Part shown: one piece after another, positions 1 to 8,858 of the stretch | How the letters are laid out: each line of letters starts with the position of its first letter | Position numbering within the stretch: the stretch's first letter is position 1 | Source of the DNA: Gammaproteobacteria bacterium | Lineage (GTDB): Bacteria; Pseudomonadota; Gammaproteobacteria; Steroidobacterales; Steroidobacteraceae | Length of the DNA stretch: 49,307 nucleotides | Reading direction: 5' to 3' | Assembly: GCA_028293725.1 (NCBI GenBank) | Contig: JAQGOE010000368.1 | Span: 1-49,307 of the forward strand | The notes under the pieces: model-generated | What the model was told of the DNA's origin: nothing | Databases searched by the model: none | Seen by the model: only the letters and a program-made list of their open reading frames with translations | Translations under genes and position numbers: made by a program

Positions 1-36
1 ACCGCCGATTTCGGCCAATGGCTGCTCGTTGCCTGA
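1..36 (+). CDS. C-terminal end of an upstream gene (partial)
   Basis: The first 36 bases read openly as TADFGQWLLVA followed by TGA, ending four bases before the msrB stop codon on the other strand. The fit to a tight convergent gene end is the only support. Eleven residues are too few to name a family, and chance cannot be excluded. Confidence 0.3.
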   Translation, partial: TADFGQWLLVA

Positions 37-39
37 GGT

Positions 40-642
40 CTAGGCTCGCGGGGTGAAGGTTAGCGCCACGGAATTCATGCAGTAGCGCAAGCCAGTCGGC
101 TTCGGGCCGTCCTCGAACACGTGGCCGAGATGCGCGTCGCACAGAGCGCACGAGACCGCGGTACGCGACATGCCGTAACTCCGATCCACGATTTCGACGA
201 CGTTGTGCTTCGATTTCGGCTCCCAGAAGCTCGGCCAGCCGGTGCCGGACTCGAACTTCGTCTTCGAGTCGTAGACCGTGGTATCACAACAGATGCAATG
301 ATAGAGCCCATCCGCGTGTTGCTTCCAAAGGGCCCCGCTGAAGGCCCGCTCGGTGCCTGCCTGGCGAGTGACGACGAAGGAGTCCGCGGACAACTGTTGC
401 CGCCACTGTGCGTCGCTCTTGTGGATCTTTGCCAGGCGCGCCACACCCTGGCTCTGTCCGGCGGCGGAGAAGTTTTCGATCATCACAAAAGGCGCCGACT
501 GCGCCGCGATGTCAGCCGCCCAACTGCTACGGACGCCGATCACCCCGAGAAGGCCGAGCGACAGCGCGCTGTCGCGCAATACATCGCGACGCGTGAGACC
601 GGCCCGCGCGGGACCCGCTGCTTTTTCGCCTGGGTTACTCAT
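40..642 (-). CDS. msrB: Tat-exported peptide-methionine (R)-S-oxide reductase MsrB
   Basis: The protein reduces methionine-R-sulfoxide in proteins, probably in the periplasm. Residues 17-45 form a twin-arginine signal (TRRDVL, a hydrophobic stretch, then a WAAD cleavage area). The SelR/MsrB domain follows at about 75-197: Cys116 and Cys119 plus Cys165 and Cys168 form the structural zinc site, SGTGWPSF is the fold signature, and RYCMN holds the catalytic Cys188. The start is supported by AAGGAG eight bases upstream, and this ribosome site overlaps the stop codon of the upstream dipZ-like gene (12 bases between the genes), so the two are probably co-translated. The membrane thioredoxin-domain protein next door is the natural electron donor, as in Neisseria PilB, where a DipZ-like thioredoxin domain and Msr domains are fused. 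At 200 residues it is longer than cytosolic MsrB (about 140) because of the signal and an N-terminal extension. Confidence 0.93.
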   Translation of the reverse strand: MSNPGEKAAGPARAGLTRRDVLRDSALSLGLLGVIGVRSSWAADIAAQSAPFVMIENFSAAGQSQGVARLAKIHKSDAQWRQQLSADSFVVTRQAGTERAFSGALWKQHADGLYHCICCDTTVYDSKTKFESGTGWPSFWEPKSKHNVVEIVDRSYGMSRTAVSCALCDAHLGHVFEDGPKPTGLRYCMNSVALTFTPRA

Positions 643-654
643 CGAGCATGCTCC

Positions 655-2544
655 TTAGCCAAAAGTGAACGAGAAAGCCTGTACGCCGGCATCCTGGAAC
701 TCGATGGTGAAGGTCCTATCCTCCACCGGACCCGTCTGCCGGATGAGCTGATAAAGGCGCTGGCCGCCAACAGCTCCCGCCCCCGTGGCATCGACATCGA
801 CTCCGTGAGCCACTCCCGGAGCCTTGCCATCGAGCAATACCCGGAAGCGCACCGGTTTACCGTCCGCCGTGGGCCCCAGCACGAGATGCAGATCCCGGGC
901 GTGAAAGCGAAACACGATGCGACCCGGCACGCTGTCCAGGATCGCCCTTTCACCCTCTATCGTCCAGACACCGCCCAACCCCCATTGGTTCAACCGTGAT
1001 AGGGACGGCGCCGCGTACGTGTTGGGGTGATCTTTGACGAGCACGCCCACATTGGCGAAATTCTCCGCTCGCGCGTAGCCAACGTAAGTCTCCGGCGACT
1101 TGACCTGCTGCTCGTCCGGGGCCGCCTCGACGCCCTGCCCGCGTGCAGTGACCAGATCGGCGGGTACGTTGGTGAAACCTGCCTGGTTGAGGAGAGTCTG
1201 AATCAGGCGCTCGGATTTATCGTAGTTGCCCTCGCCGAATTCGTGCGAGCGAATCTGGCCCTGGGCGTCGACGAAGTAGTCCGCCGGCCAGTAGTTATTG
1301 AAGAACGCGCCCCAGATGGCGTAGCTGTTATCTACAGCCACCGGGTACGTGATTCCGAGGTCCTTGACGGCGCGGCGGACGTTATCGACGTTCTTCTCGA
1401 ACGCAAACTCAGGCGTGTGCACGCCAATCACGACAAGACCGTGATCCTTGTATTTACTTGCCCAGGCGCGCACGTACGGCAGTGTCCGCAGGCAATTGAT
1501 GCAGGAGTAGGTCCAGAAATCGACCAACACGACTTTGCCACGCAGGCCCTCGGGTGTCAGCGGCGGCGAGTTCAGCCACGCGACCGCGCCGGTGAGAGGC
1601 GGCAGCTCCCCCTCGTTGGGGAGTGTCTGGCCACCGTGCGCGGACATCTGCATCGCGCCACCGCCGGCCATTGCACCTCCATTCATGGCACCGCCGTTCA
1701 TAGCCCCGCCGTTCATCGCGCCACTACCGTTCATGGCCCCGCCATTCATCGCGCTTCCCGTCATGGCGCCACCGGTCATGGCTCCCCCACCCGTCATCGC
1801 TCCACCCGGACGTCCACGCGCTGGCCCCGCCTTCTCAACGAGCGCCTGCTCGATACGCGACGTACCCGCCAATGACACCCTGGTCAGAAGCCCGGTATCC
1901 AGTCCCAGCGCGATGGCGGCCACTGCGGCGAGTACGGCGACTCCCAACCCGCGTCTCACCCATTCACCGGCCCCTAACGAGCGCTTCAAAAATTGAAACA
2001 CCCCCCCTCCAACCAGGAGTGCCAACGCGAGAGAGGTCGCGGCACCGGCCGCGTAGGCGAGTAACAACAGTGACGTGCCGGCGTTGGCTCCCTGTAGCGC
2101 GGCACCTGTCAGAATCAGGCCGAGAATCGGGCCCGCACAGGGCGCCCATAAAAAGCCGACGGCCACGCCGAGTACGGCGGAGCCGACAACAGAACCCCGC
2201 TCGCCATCCTGACCCGCGGATTGCGACAGGCGATTGCCCAAAGCAACCAACGGTTGTGTGAGATGGTCTGCCAGGCGGGGCCACAACAGCAGCAACCCGA
2301 AGATCCCGAGCAACACCATCGCGGCAATGCGTCCGTACTCGTTTGCCTGGACAACCCAGCCGCCACCAACCGCCGCGAGCGTCGCCACGAGCGCAAAAGT
2401 CAGCGCCATGCCGATGAGCATCGGCAAGATGCTGCTGATGAACGGCCTTCCGGCCCGGGCAAATACAAAGGGCAGCACCGGCAATACGCACGGACTTAGA
2501 ATCGTCAGAATGCCGCCAACATAAGACAGAATCAGAAGCGTCAT
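655..2544 (-). CDS. dipZ: DipZ-type protein: CcdA-like membrane domain fused to a thioredoxin-like domain and a C-terminal beta domain
   Basis: The protein should move reducing power from cytoplasmic thioredoxin across the inner membrane to periplasmic clients. In the 629-residue form, residues 1-235 are a CcdA-like membrane region with the conserved Cys-Pro motifs SPCVLP (Cys19) and APCAGP (Cys136). Residues 247-298 are a Gly-Ala-Met repeat. A TlpA/redoxin-like domain begins near 305 with WTYSCINC (Cys348, Cys351). A C-terminal beta-rich domain typical of DipZ relatives follows (about 480-629). I chose the ATG at 2544 because GAGG lies five bases upstream; an in-frame start 24 bases earlier is possible. 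msrB follows after 12 bases, so the likely job is recycling exported MsrB. The Met-rich linker is unusual and is treated as a finding. Thiol-disulfide exchange for cytochrome c maturation is the alternative role. Confidence 0.88.
   Translation of the reverse strand: MTLLILSYVGGILTILSPCVLPVLPFVFARAGRPFISSILPMLIGMALTFALVATLAAVGGGWVVQANEYGRIAAMVLLGIFGLLLLWPRLADHLTQPLVALGNRLSQSAGQDGERGSVVGSAVLGVAVGFLWAPCAGPILGLILTGAALQGANAGTSLLLLAYAAGAATSLALALLVGGGVFQFLKRSLGAGEWVRRGLGVAVLAAVAAIALGLDTGLLTRVSLAGTSRIEQALVEKAGPARGRPGGAMTGGGAMTGGAMTGSAMNGGAMNGSGAMNGGAMNGGAMNGGAMAGGGAMQMSAHGGQTLPNEGELPPLTGAVAWLNSPPLTPEGLRGKVVLVDFWTYSCINCLRTLPYVRAWASKYKDHGLVVIGVHTPEFAFEKNVDNVRRAVKDLGITYPVAVDNSYAIWGAFFNNYWPADYFVDAQGQIRSHEFGEGNYDKSERLIQTLLNQAGFTNVPADLVTARGQGVEAAPDEQQVKSPETYVGYARAENFANVGVLVKDHPNTYAAPSLSRLNQWGLGGVWTIEGERAILDSVPGRIVFRFHARDLHLVLGPTADGKPVRFRVLLDGKAPGVAHGVDVDATGAGAVGGQRLYQLIRQTGPVEDRTFTIEFQDAGVQAFSFTFG
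1651..1806 (-). repeat. Gly-Ala-Met (GGAMN/GGAMT) coding repeat inside dipZ
   Basis: About ten degenerate copies of a five- to six-residue unit (GGAMN, GGAMT, GSAMN, GGGAM) encode a flexible stretch of about 52 residues with 11 methionines. The DNA units are mostly 15 bases, and third-position differences show that the copies have diverged. The repeat joins the membrane domain to the periplasmic thioredoxin-like domain. Confidence 0.95.
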
Positions 2545-2684
2545 GCAATCCTCATCGCGGCGCGCCAATGCCTGCGGGCCATGCCCGCGGAAACTGGGCC
2601 CACTCCCATTAAGACCGCCACCCGGGCGCCATTATTGCAGGGGCGCTCCGTAATATCTTATCGTGGGCAGCGGGGAGGCACCCT

Positions 2685-3089
2685 ATGAGTTTCGGCGCGT
2701 GTTCATTGCGGGTCTCACGGCACTGACGGCTATTGGCGGGATCACAACCATTGGGGCGTCCACCGCCCGAGCCGCCTCGGCCACCACTCTGCCCGGCGAT
2801 CTGGCGTTTCCGGAGAGTCTCGCGGCGAGCTCGGACGGAACGCTCGCAGGTGGCGCACATCGATGGCATTGCATTCGGCGCCGATGGCAACCTGTATGCC
2901 AACACCTATGAGGGCAGTGTTGTACGACGTCAAGCACCCAACCCCGCCAAAACTTCCATTCCTGGTAGTACCCGTTCCGGTGCCGTTGGCCGTCAAGCCT
3001 TGAGGCCATGCCATGGGCGTCGGCCCCCTCCCCCGCGGCCCGGATTGTATATTGCCCTACCGGGTGGCAGCATCGTCCGATGCCTATAG
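2685..3089 (+). pseudogene. Remnant of an exported SMP-30/gluconolactonase-like (NHL/beta-propeller) protein
   Basis: A good ribosome site (GGAGG, seven bases upstream) precedes ATG AGT TT at 2685. The sensible protein then continues one frame away: FRRVFIAGLTALTAIGG and an ASTARA-type cleavage site make a signal peptide, followed by LPGDLAFPESLAASSDGTL. A second frame break near 2845 leads to HIDGIAFGADGNLYANTY, and a GLYIALPGGSIVRC piece ends at a TAG at 3087-3089. The FPES...DGTL and IDG(I/L)AF..DG.LY phrases are typical of SMP-30-like propellers, but the 150-200 residues normally between or after them are missing. I read this as a frameshifted and internally deleted gene. Its tail overlaps the start of the GH94 gene by ten bases. 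The family call is from short motifs only. Confidence 0.6.
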
Positions 3090-6000
3090 TAAAAGTGACG
3101 AGTCCCTCCGGCCTCCGCGCTGAAATCAACGCGAACGGCTCATTGCGGCGCCTGGATTGCGAAGCCATCACGCTGTCGCTGTTTGTAGGTAACGAGGTCG
3201 AAGGCGGTCCCGCCAACCTGTACCTACGCAGTCACTCGGAAAAGCTCGAATGGACGCCCTTACTCGGCCCGCTCAGTCCGACCCGTTTTCACACGGACCC
3301 GACGAGTGGCGCCCTGGTCGGAACCGGCATGTGGCTGGGCATCAAATACGCCCTGACGCTCATCCTGGCGCAGAGCAAGCCCGTGTGGTTCTGGCACGTG
3401 CGCCTCGAGAACACGGGCTCGACAACGCAACAGGTCGACCTGACCTACGCGCAGGATGTAGCACTCGCATCCTATGGGGCAATACGCCTCAATGAATTTT
3501 ACGTAGGCCAATATCTCGATCACACACCGCTGCAACACGCGAAGCATGGTGTGATGGTGGCCACGAGGCAGAATCAGGCTGCCGACGGCCGCTTTCCCTG
3601 GAGTTTGATTGGTTCCCTTCGCAGTGGCAGCTCGTACGCTACTGACGCGAAGCAGTTCCACGGACTTGCGACCCGGGCGGGCGAAGCGCCGGCTGGTCTC
3701 GTCAGTGAGCTTCCCGGACGACGTCTGCAACACGAGCATGCGATGGTCGTTATCCGTGATGCGCCGATCCGATTGGATCCGAAGAGCGCCGTCACCGGTG
3801 GCTTTTTCGGTTTGTATGTGCCGGACCACCCGGCCGCGACCGCAGAGTCGGATGCGGGTCGCGCCGAAGAGATTTCGAGTCTGCCGGAAGCGGCACCCGC
3901 CAACATCGAGTCACAGCCCGAGGGCGGCTCCGACAACGCAACACTGTTCAGCGCGGCGCCGCTGCTGGGGGCGCTCGACCTGGATGCCGATTCTCTGCGG
4001 AAGTACTTCGGCTCGCAGTGGCGTCACGAGGAGATAGACGACCGCGGCGAGCGCCTGTCCTTCTTCCACGGCGCCGACCGTCACGTCGTTCTGCGTTCGA
4101 AGGAATTGCGGGTCCTACGACCACATGGACACTTGCTCCGGACCGGCCGTCACATGACCCCGGACGAGACCGCATTGACCTCGACCGCCTGGATGAGCGG
4201 CGTATTTCACTCGATGGTCACCGAAGGACACGTCAGCATCAATCGCTTTCTGTCGACGGTGCATACCTACCTCGGGCTGTTCCGCTCGCATGGACAGCGA
4301 GTCTTTGTGGAGATCGGCGCCGGCTGGCAGTTACTCAACATACCGTCCGCGTTCGAAATGTCGCCGGATGCCTGCCGCTGGATCTATCGCCACGCCGGTG
4401 GAGTCATCCAGGTGCGCGCCGAGGCGCACAGCGAGCCGCACGAGCTGACACTGTCTGTGGAAGTCCTGTCGGGCCCGCCGACGCGCTTCCTGGTGTCACA
4501 TCACATCGCTCTGAATGACGACGACGGCAGTGCCCCGGGCGCGGCCGTCTGGCGCCGTGACGGCGACAAGATCGTGCTCGTGCCCGCCCCCAACACAGAG
4601 CTGTCGCGCCGCTTCCCGGCCGGGAGCTTCGAAATCGCGCCGCTCGCGGGCACGACATTTCAACAGGTCGGCGGCGACGAGCTGCTCTTTCTGGACCAAC
4701 ACTCGCGCCAGCAGCCCTTTGTATGCATCGTGACGGCACCGGCGACCAGTGTCGGCCTGGCGATCCGCGGGCATCTCGTCCCGAGTGAGGCGCAGGTACC
4801 GTTGCTCGCCGACGCCGGCGTCGGTCTCATCCCGAAGTTGGGTATGACTGTCATGGGCTCGAGCCCCCTGGGCGAGCGCCTGACGAGTCTTGCCGATATT
4901 GCGCCCTGGTTTACGCAGAATGCCCTGGTGCACTACCTGTCGCCACGGGGACTGGAGCAATACTCGGGCGGTGGTTGGGGCACGCGTGACGTCTGCCAGG
5001 GGCCGGTGGAGTTGCTACTCGCGCAGGATCGCCCCGAGGCCATACGCGATCTGTTGTTGCGTGTCATGAAACAACAGAACCCCGACGGTGACTGGCCGCA
5101 GTGGTTCATGTTTTTCGAGCGCGAGCGCGGTATCCGACCCGGCGACTCCCATGGCGATATAGTGTTCTGGCCACTGGTGGTCCTGGCGCAGTACCTGCAG
5201 GCCTCGGGCGATAGTGCGATTCTCGACGAGCCAATACGCTTCTTCGACTCGCAGGGCCCGGAGGCCGGCGAACAGGCATCGGTCTGGCAACACGTACAGC
5301 GCGCATTCTCTCTGATAGAGAAGCGCCTCATCCCTGGCACCGCTCTGGCCGCGTACGGCCACGGGGACTGGAACGATTCGCTGCAGCCGGCCGACCCGGT
5401 TTTACGCGAGCACATGTGCAGCGCCTGGACCGTGACGCTGCACTTCCAGACTCTGGGCGCCCTGGCTCGCGCCCTGCGAGCGATCGGTCGGGCGGACGAT
5501 GCCAAGCCGCTCGAGAATCAGGCCCAGGCGGTCCACAGGGACTTCCAGCGCCTGTTGCTCGTTGACGGTGTGCTGGCGGGCTATGCGATTTTCGAGGCAG
5601 GCGGCCACCTGCGCTACCTCCTCCATCCAAACGACAAGGTCACGGGGATCAAATACAGCTCGCTCGCGATGATCCACGCGATCATCGAGGACATGCTGAC
5701 ACCCGCGCAGGCGCGTGAGCACCTGTTGTTGATCGACAAATATGTGAGCGGTCCGGACGGGGTTCGACTGTTCGACCGCCCGATGCCCTATCACGGCGGC
5801 ACCCAGCGTATTTTTCAACGCGCGGAGACCGCAACCTTTTTTGGCCGCGAAATCGGCCTCATGTACACGCACGCTCATCTTCGACATGCGCAAGCACTGG
5901 CGCACGTTGGCGAGGCGGATCGGTTCTTCCGGGCACTTTGTCAGGCGAATCCGATCGGCATCGGCTCGATCGTCCCCACCGCGACACTGCGTCAGGCTAA

Positions 6001-6442
6001 CTGCTACTACTCCAGCTCCGATGCGGCATTCGACGATCGTTATCACGCGAGCGACGAGTACGGCCGGATCGCCCAGGGCACGATAGCCCTGGACGGCGGT
6101 TGGCGTGTTTACTCGAGCGGCGCGGGCATCGCGTTGAGCCTCATCGTACGGCGCTTCCTGGGCGTGAGCTGTGAGTCGGCCGCGCTGCGCGTCGACCCTG
6201 TCATCCCGCCCGCCCTCGACGGCCTGCGCGTCGAAACGACGCTGCGGGGACGCCCCGTCGAAGTGCGCTACCGGATCGGCAGCGCGGGTTGCGGCGTCGT
6301 GGAAGTCAGCCTGAACGATCGACCTCTCTCCTTCACCTTGGAGGCGAACCCGCATCGTCGCGGGGCCGCCCTGGTAGCCCTGCCGGCCGTGTTGGAGCAG
6401 CTGAAGACCGAGCAGAATGTCCTGACGATCCGTCTCGGTTAG
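3080..6442 (+). CDS. GH94 glycoside phosphorylase, probably 1,2-beta-oligoglucan phosphorylase-like
   Basis: GH94 enzymes split a beta-glucoside with inorganic phosphate to give alpha-glucose-1-phosphate. From the ATG at 3080 the protein has 1120 residues. The N-terminal part opens with a SPSGLRAEINANGSLRRLD stretch and GNEVEGGPANLYLR. The catalytic alpha/alpha-barrel includes YSGGGWGTRDVCQGP, QNPDGDWPQWF and HGDWNDSL, where Asp763 of GDWND matches the general acid of cellobiose and chitobiose phosphorylases. Length (about 1100) and the N-terminal signature fit the 1,2-beta-oligoglucan phosphorylase branch rather than the 800-residue cellobiose phosphorylases or the 2800-residue cyclic glucan synthases. 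No signal peptide is seen, so it acts in the cytoplasm. The frame stays open upstream to an ATG at 3008, but homology begins at MPIVKVTSPSG. No glucanase or sugar transporter adjoins it. Its stop codon overlaps that of the convergent DUF899 gene (6439-6442). Confidence 0.85.
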   Translation: MPIVKVTSPSGLRAEINANGSLRRLDCEAITLSLFVGNEVEGGPANLYLRSHSEKLEWTPLLGPLSPTRFHTDPTSGALVGTGMWLGIKYALTLILAQSKPVWFWHVRLENTGSTTQQVDLTYAQDVALASYGAIRLNEFYVGQYLDHTPLQHAKHGVMVATRQNQAADGRFPWSLIGSLRSGSSYATDAKQFHGLATRAGEAPAGLVSELPGRRLQHEHAMVVIRDAPIRLDPKSAVTGGFFGLYVPDHPAATAESDAGRAEEISSLPEAAPANIESQPEGGSDNATLFSAAPLLGALDLDADSLRKYFGSQWRHEEIDDRGERLSFFHGADRHVVLRSKELRVLRPHGHLLRTGRHMTPDETALTSTAWMSGVFHSMVTEGHVSINRFLSTVHTYLGLFRSHGQRVFVEIGAGWQLLNIPSAFEMSPDACRWIYRHAGGVIQVRAEAHSEPHELTLSVEVLSGPPTRFLVSHHIALNDDDGSAPGAAVWRRDGDKIVLVPAPNTELSRRFPAGSFEIAPLAGTTFQQVGGDELLFLDQHSRQQPFVCIVTAPATSVGLAIRGHLVPSEAQVPLLADAGVGLIPKLGMTVMGSSPLGERLTSLADIAPWFTQNALVHYLSPRGLEQYSGGGWGTRDVCQGPVELLLAQDRPEAIRDLLLRVMKQQNPDGDWPQWFMFFERERGIRPGDSHGDIVFWPLVVLAQYLQASGDSAILDEPIRFFDSQGPEAGEQASVWQHVQRAFSLIEKRLIPGTALAAYGHGDWNDSLQPADPVLREHMCSAWTVTLHFQTLGALARALRAIGRADDAKPLENQAQAVHRDFQRLLLVDGVLAGYAIFEAGGHLRYLLHPNDKVTGIKYSSLAMIHAIIEDMLTPAQAREHLLLIDKYVSGPDGVRLFDRPMPYHGGTQRIFQRAETATFFGREIGLMYTHAHLRHAQALAHVGEADRFFRALCQANPIGIGSIVPTATLRQANCYYSSSDAAFDDRYHASDEYGRIAQGTIALDGGWRVYSSGAGIALSLIVRRFLGVSCESAALRVDPVIPPALDGLRVETTLRGRPVEVRYRIGSAGCGVVEVSLNDRPLSFTLEANPHRRGAALVALPAVLEQLKTEQNVLTIRLG

Positions 6443-7134
6443 TACTCATCGTGCCGCCGCCACCATTGATACGGTGGCGATTGCGGCCAGCCTTGCGGCG
6501 AATCCTCCCACTCCTCCTGGCGGCCGCGGGGTGTCAGGTCAAGCAAACTCCAAATCGTGCCCACCGTTTCCAGCCCGCGCGACGTGGTGAAGTAGGTACG
6601 AAAGATCTCATCACCGTCGCGTAGGAAGACACTCAGACCGTGTTGCTCGCCCGTCGGGGTCGTCAAACCAAAGTCCGCGTTGAAGGTGTTGGCCGCCGAG
6701 GAGACCCAGGGCACCGTCCATTGCATCCGTTTGCGGTAAGCCTCGAGATTCGCCAGCGGCGCCAGTGAGACCACTGCAAAGGACGCATCCCGCGCATTCA
6801 GATGGACGCGCGTGTACTGGCCGATGTTGTCGAGAAACATGGAGCAGCCCGGACAGCCGGCCTCGGGCCAACCCCTCACGCCTTCCGCGAACATGAAGTG
6901 GTACAGCAGCAGTTGCGGGCGTCCGTCGAACAGGTCGAGCAGGCGTACCTTACCGCCGGGCCCTTCAAAGACGTAATCCTTCTCCACCCGTGTCATGGGC
7001 AGGCGGCGCCGTTGCGCTGCCAGCGCATCCCGCTGGTGAGTGAGTTCCTTCTCTTGCGCGAATAGCGCCTCGTAGCTCGCGCGCCACTCGGACTCGGAAA
7101 CGATCCTGGGAAGTGCTGTCTTGCCTGTCGACAT
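6439..7134 (-). CDS. DUF899 family thioredoxin-like protein
   Basis: The protein has 231 residues from the ATG at 7134, which has GGAG seven bases upstream; the frame stays open further upstream without homology. Recognisable DUF899 features are the N-terminal helix that ends in LPMTRVEKDYVFEGP, the LLYHFMF strand, AGCPGCSMFLDN with a CxxC in the redox-motif position of a thioredoxin fold, and the C-terminal DLTPRGR...PPYQWWRRHDEY. Members are cytoplasmic and of unproven function; a peroxiredoxin-like or thiol role is inferred from the fold. It is convergent with the GH94 gene and shares its last four bases with it. The upstream neighbour, the FAD monooxygenase, is divergent. Confidence 0.85.
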   Translation of the reverse strand: MSTGKTALPRIVSESEWRASYEALFAQEKELTHQRDALAAQRRRLPMTRVEKDYVFEGPGGKVRLLDLFDGRPQLLLYHFMFAEGVRGWPEAGCPGCSMFLDNIGQYTRVHLNARDASFAVVSLAPLANLEAYRKRMQWTVPWVSSAANTFNADFGLTTPTGEQHGLSVFLRDGDEIFRTYFTTSRGLETVGTIWSLLDLTPRGRQEEWEDSPQGWPQSPPYQWWRRHDEY

Positions 7135-7334
7135 GCTGGTTCTCCGTCTCATGCGGGCGGAATGGCCACCCGCGGCCTTGTCTCCAAGACGACCGGGAGC
7201 CGCCCCGTCCGACGATTCGCTGATGAATTTGTGAAAACTGTGGCCGGACGGGGGCTTACCATACTTCGGACCCGCCTCCGGGCGGGCGCCCTCGAAGCTT
7301 CGCACTTCAATCCATAGGTCGGAGCAGCCCTAAT

Positions 7335-8858
7335 ATGACGAAACACTGCGACGTTCTGATCGTTGGCGCCGGTCCCACCGGCCTCGTCCTGGCTCTGTGG
7401 CTGACCCGGCTCGGCGTACCCCTCAGGATCATCGACAAAACCGCGGAGGCCGGCACGACCTCGCGGGCCCTGGCCGTCCAGGCCCGGACCCTCGAGCTCT
7501 ACCGCCAGCTGAATCTCACCGACGCCGTCCTGACCCTGGGTCACAAGGTCCCCGCCATCAACCTTTGGGTGAAAGGCGAGCAGAAGGCCCGCCTGCCTTT
7601 CGAGAACGTCGGCGCCGGACTTACCCCCTACCCGTTCCTCCACATCTTCCCCCAGGACCAACACGAGCGGCTCCTCCTGCAACGCCTGCAGGAGTTGGGC
7701 GTGTCGGTCGAGCGCGGCACCGAGCTCCTCGGGTACACGGAACAAGCGGATCGAGTGGTGGCCCGCCTGCGCGGGCCCGACGGCCAGGAAGAATCCTGTG
7801 AAGCAACTTACGTGGCGGGTTGCGACGGCGCCCGCTCGCTGGTGCGCGAGACCATGGGCACGGGCTTTCCGGGTGGAACCTACCGGCAGGTGTTCTACGT
7901 CGCCGATGTCGAAGTCAAAGGCGCGGTCGCGAACGGTGAGCTGCATGTCGATCTAGATGAAGCTGACTTTCTCGCGGTGTTTCCCCTGGCCGGCGAGGGC
8001 CGCGCGCGACTCATCGGGACGGTGCGCGACCAGAGAGCAGACAACGCCGAATCGCTTCGATTTGAGGACGTCAGCGGCAGGGCGATCGAGCACATGAAGG
8101 TGCAGGTTGAGAAGGTCAATTGGTTCTCGACTTACCGGGTTCATCACCGGGTGACCGATCACTTCCGCAAGGGTCGTGCCTTCGTGTTAGGCGACGCGGC
8201 CCACATTCACAGCCCCGCCGGCGGCCAGGGCATGAATACGGGGATCGGCGACGCCGTCAACCTGGCCTGGAAGCTCCAGTCCGTTCTGCAGGGGCATGCA
8301 CCCGACGCGCTGCTCGACAGTTATGAAACCGAGCGCATCAAGTTCGCGCGCCGGCTGGTGGCAACCACCGACAAGGTATTCACGTTCGCGACGGCCGACG
8401 GACGGCTGGCCGATGTGATTCGAACCCGAATCGCGCCCGTGGTGATGCCGCGCCTGATAGGTTTCGAATTCGCGCGCGAGTACCTGTTCCGTACGGTTTC
8501 CCAGATCATGCTCAACTACCGTGACGGCCCGCTCAGCGCGGGAACGGCGGGACAGGTCCATGGCGGCGACCGGCTGCCCTGGGCAGGTGACGGTAAGGAT
8601 GATAACTTCGCTCCGCTGGCGGATGCGGTCTGGCAGATCCATGTCTATGGCTCGGTAAAACCGGAGCTCACAACCTGGTGCACCGCGCATAATCTTCCCC
8701 TGCATCGTTTCGACTGGAGCTCCGGGCATGAGGCAGCTGGTTTTGCTCGCGATGCGGTGTATCTCATTCGACCTGACACCTATGTCGCGCTCGCGGATGC
8801 GACCGGGACGGCTGACGCGGTCGAGAGCTATTTCACACAACACAACATCCGGCCCTGA
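7335..8858 (+). CDS. Class A FAD-dependent monooxygenase (aromatic hydroxylase type)
   Basis: The enzyme likely hydroxylates an aromatic or related substrate using NAD(P)H, O2 and FAD. The 507-residue protein shows all three flavin motifs: LIVGAGPTGLVLALWL near residue 6 (dinucleotide fold), GCDGARSLVRETMG near 165 (DG motif), and FVLGDAAHIHSPAGGQGMN near 285 (GD motif). This matches the PheA/TfdB and pentachlorophenol-4-monooxygenase group, with a shortened thioredoxin-like C-terminal domain ending in VYLIRPDTYVALAD. GGAG lies ten bases before the ATG. It is cytoplasmic with no signal. The next gene, a metallo-beta-lactamase-fold hydrolase, overlaps or abuts its 3' end; the pairing could suit ring oxidation plus ester or lactone hydrolysis, but nothing in the sequence fixes the substrate. 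Confidence 0.88.
   Translation: MTKHCDVLIVGAGPTGLVLALWLTRLGVPLRIIDKTAEAGTTSRALAVQARTLELYRQLNLTDAVLTLGHKVPAINLWVKGEQKARLPFENVGAGLTPYPFLHIFPQDQHERLLLQRLQELGVSVERGTELLGYTEQADRVVARLRGPDGQEESCEATYVAGCDGARSLVRETMGTGFPGGTYRQVFYVADVEVKGAVANGELHVDLDEADFLAVFPLAGEGRARLIGTVRDQRADNAESLRFEDVSGRAIEHMKVQVEKVNWFSTYRVHHRVTDHFRKGRAFVLGDAAHIHSPAGGQGMNTGIGDAVNLAWKLQSVLQGHAPDALLDSYETERIKFARRLVATTDKVFTFATADGRLADVIRTRIAPVVMPRLIGFEFAREYLFRTVSQIMLNYRDGPLSAGTAGQVHGGDRLPWAGDGKDDNFAPLADAVWQIHVYGSVKPELTTWCTAHNLPLHRFDWSSGHEAAGFARDAVYLIRPDTYVALADATGTADAVESYFTQHNIRP

Noticed and set aside
2574..2588. GCGGGC-CAT-GCCCGC hairpin upstream of dipZ as an operator or terminator
   Set aside because: The arms are only six bases, such GC hairpins are common at this composition, and no T-run follows.
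6439..6442. Shared TTAG stop bases of convergent genes as a special signal
   Set aside because: It is a simple four-base overlap of two stop codons; the same kind of tight convergent end occurs at 39982-39988.
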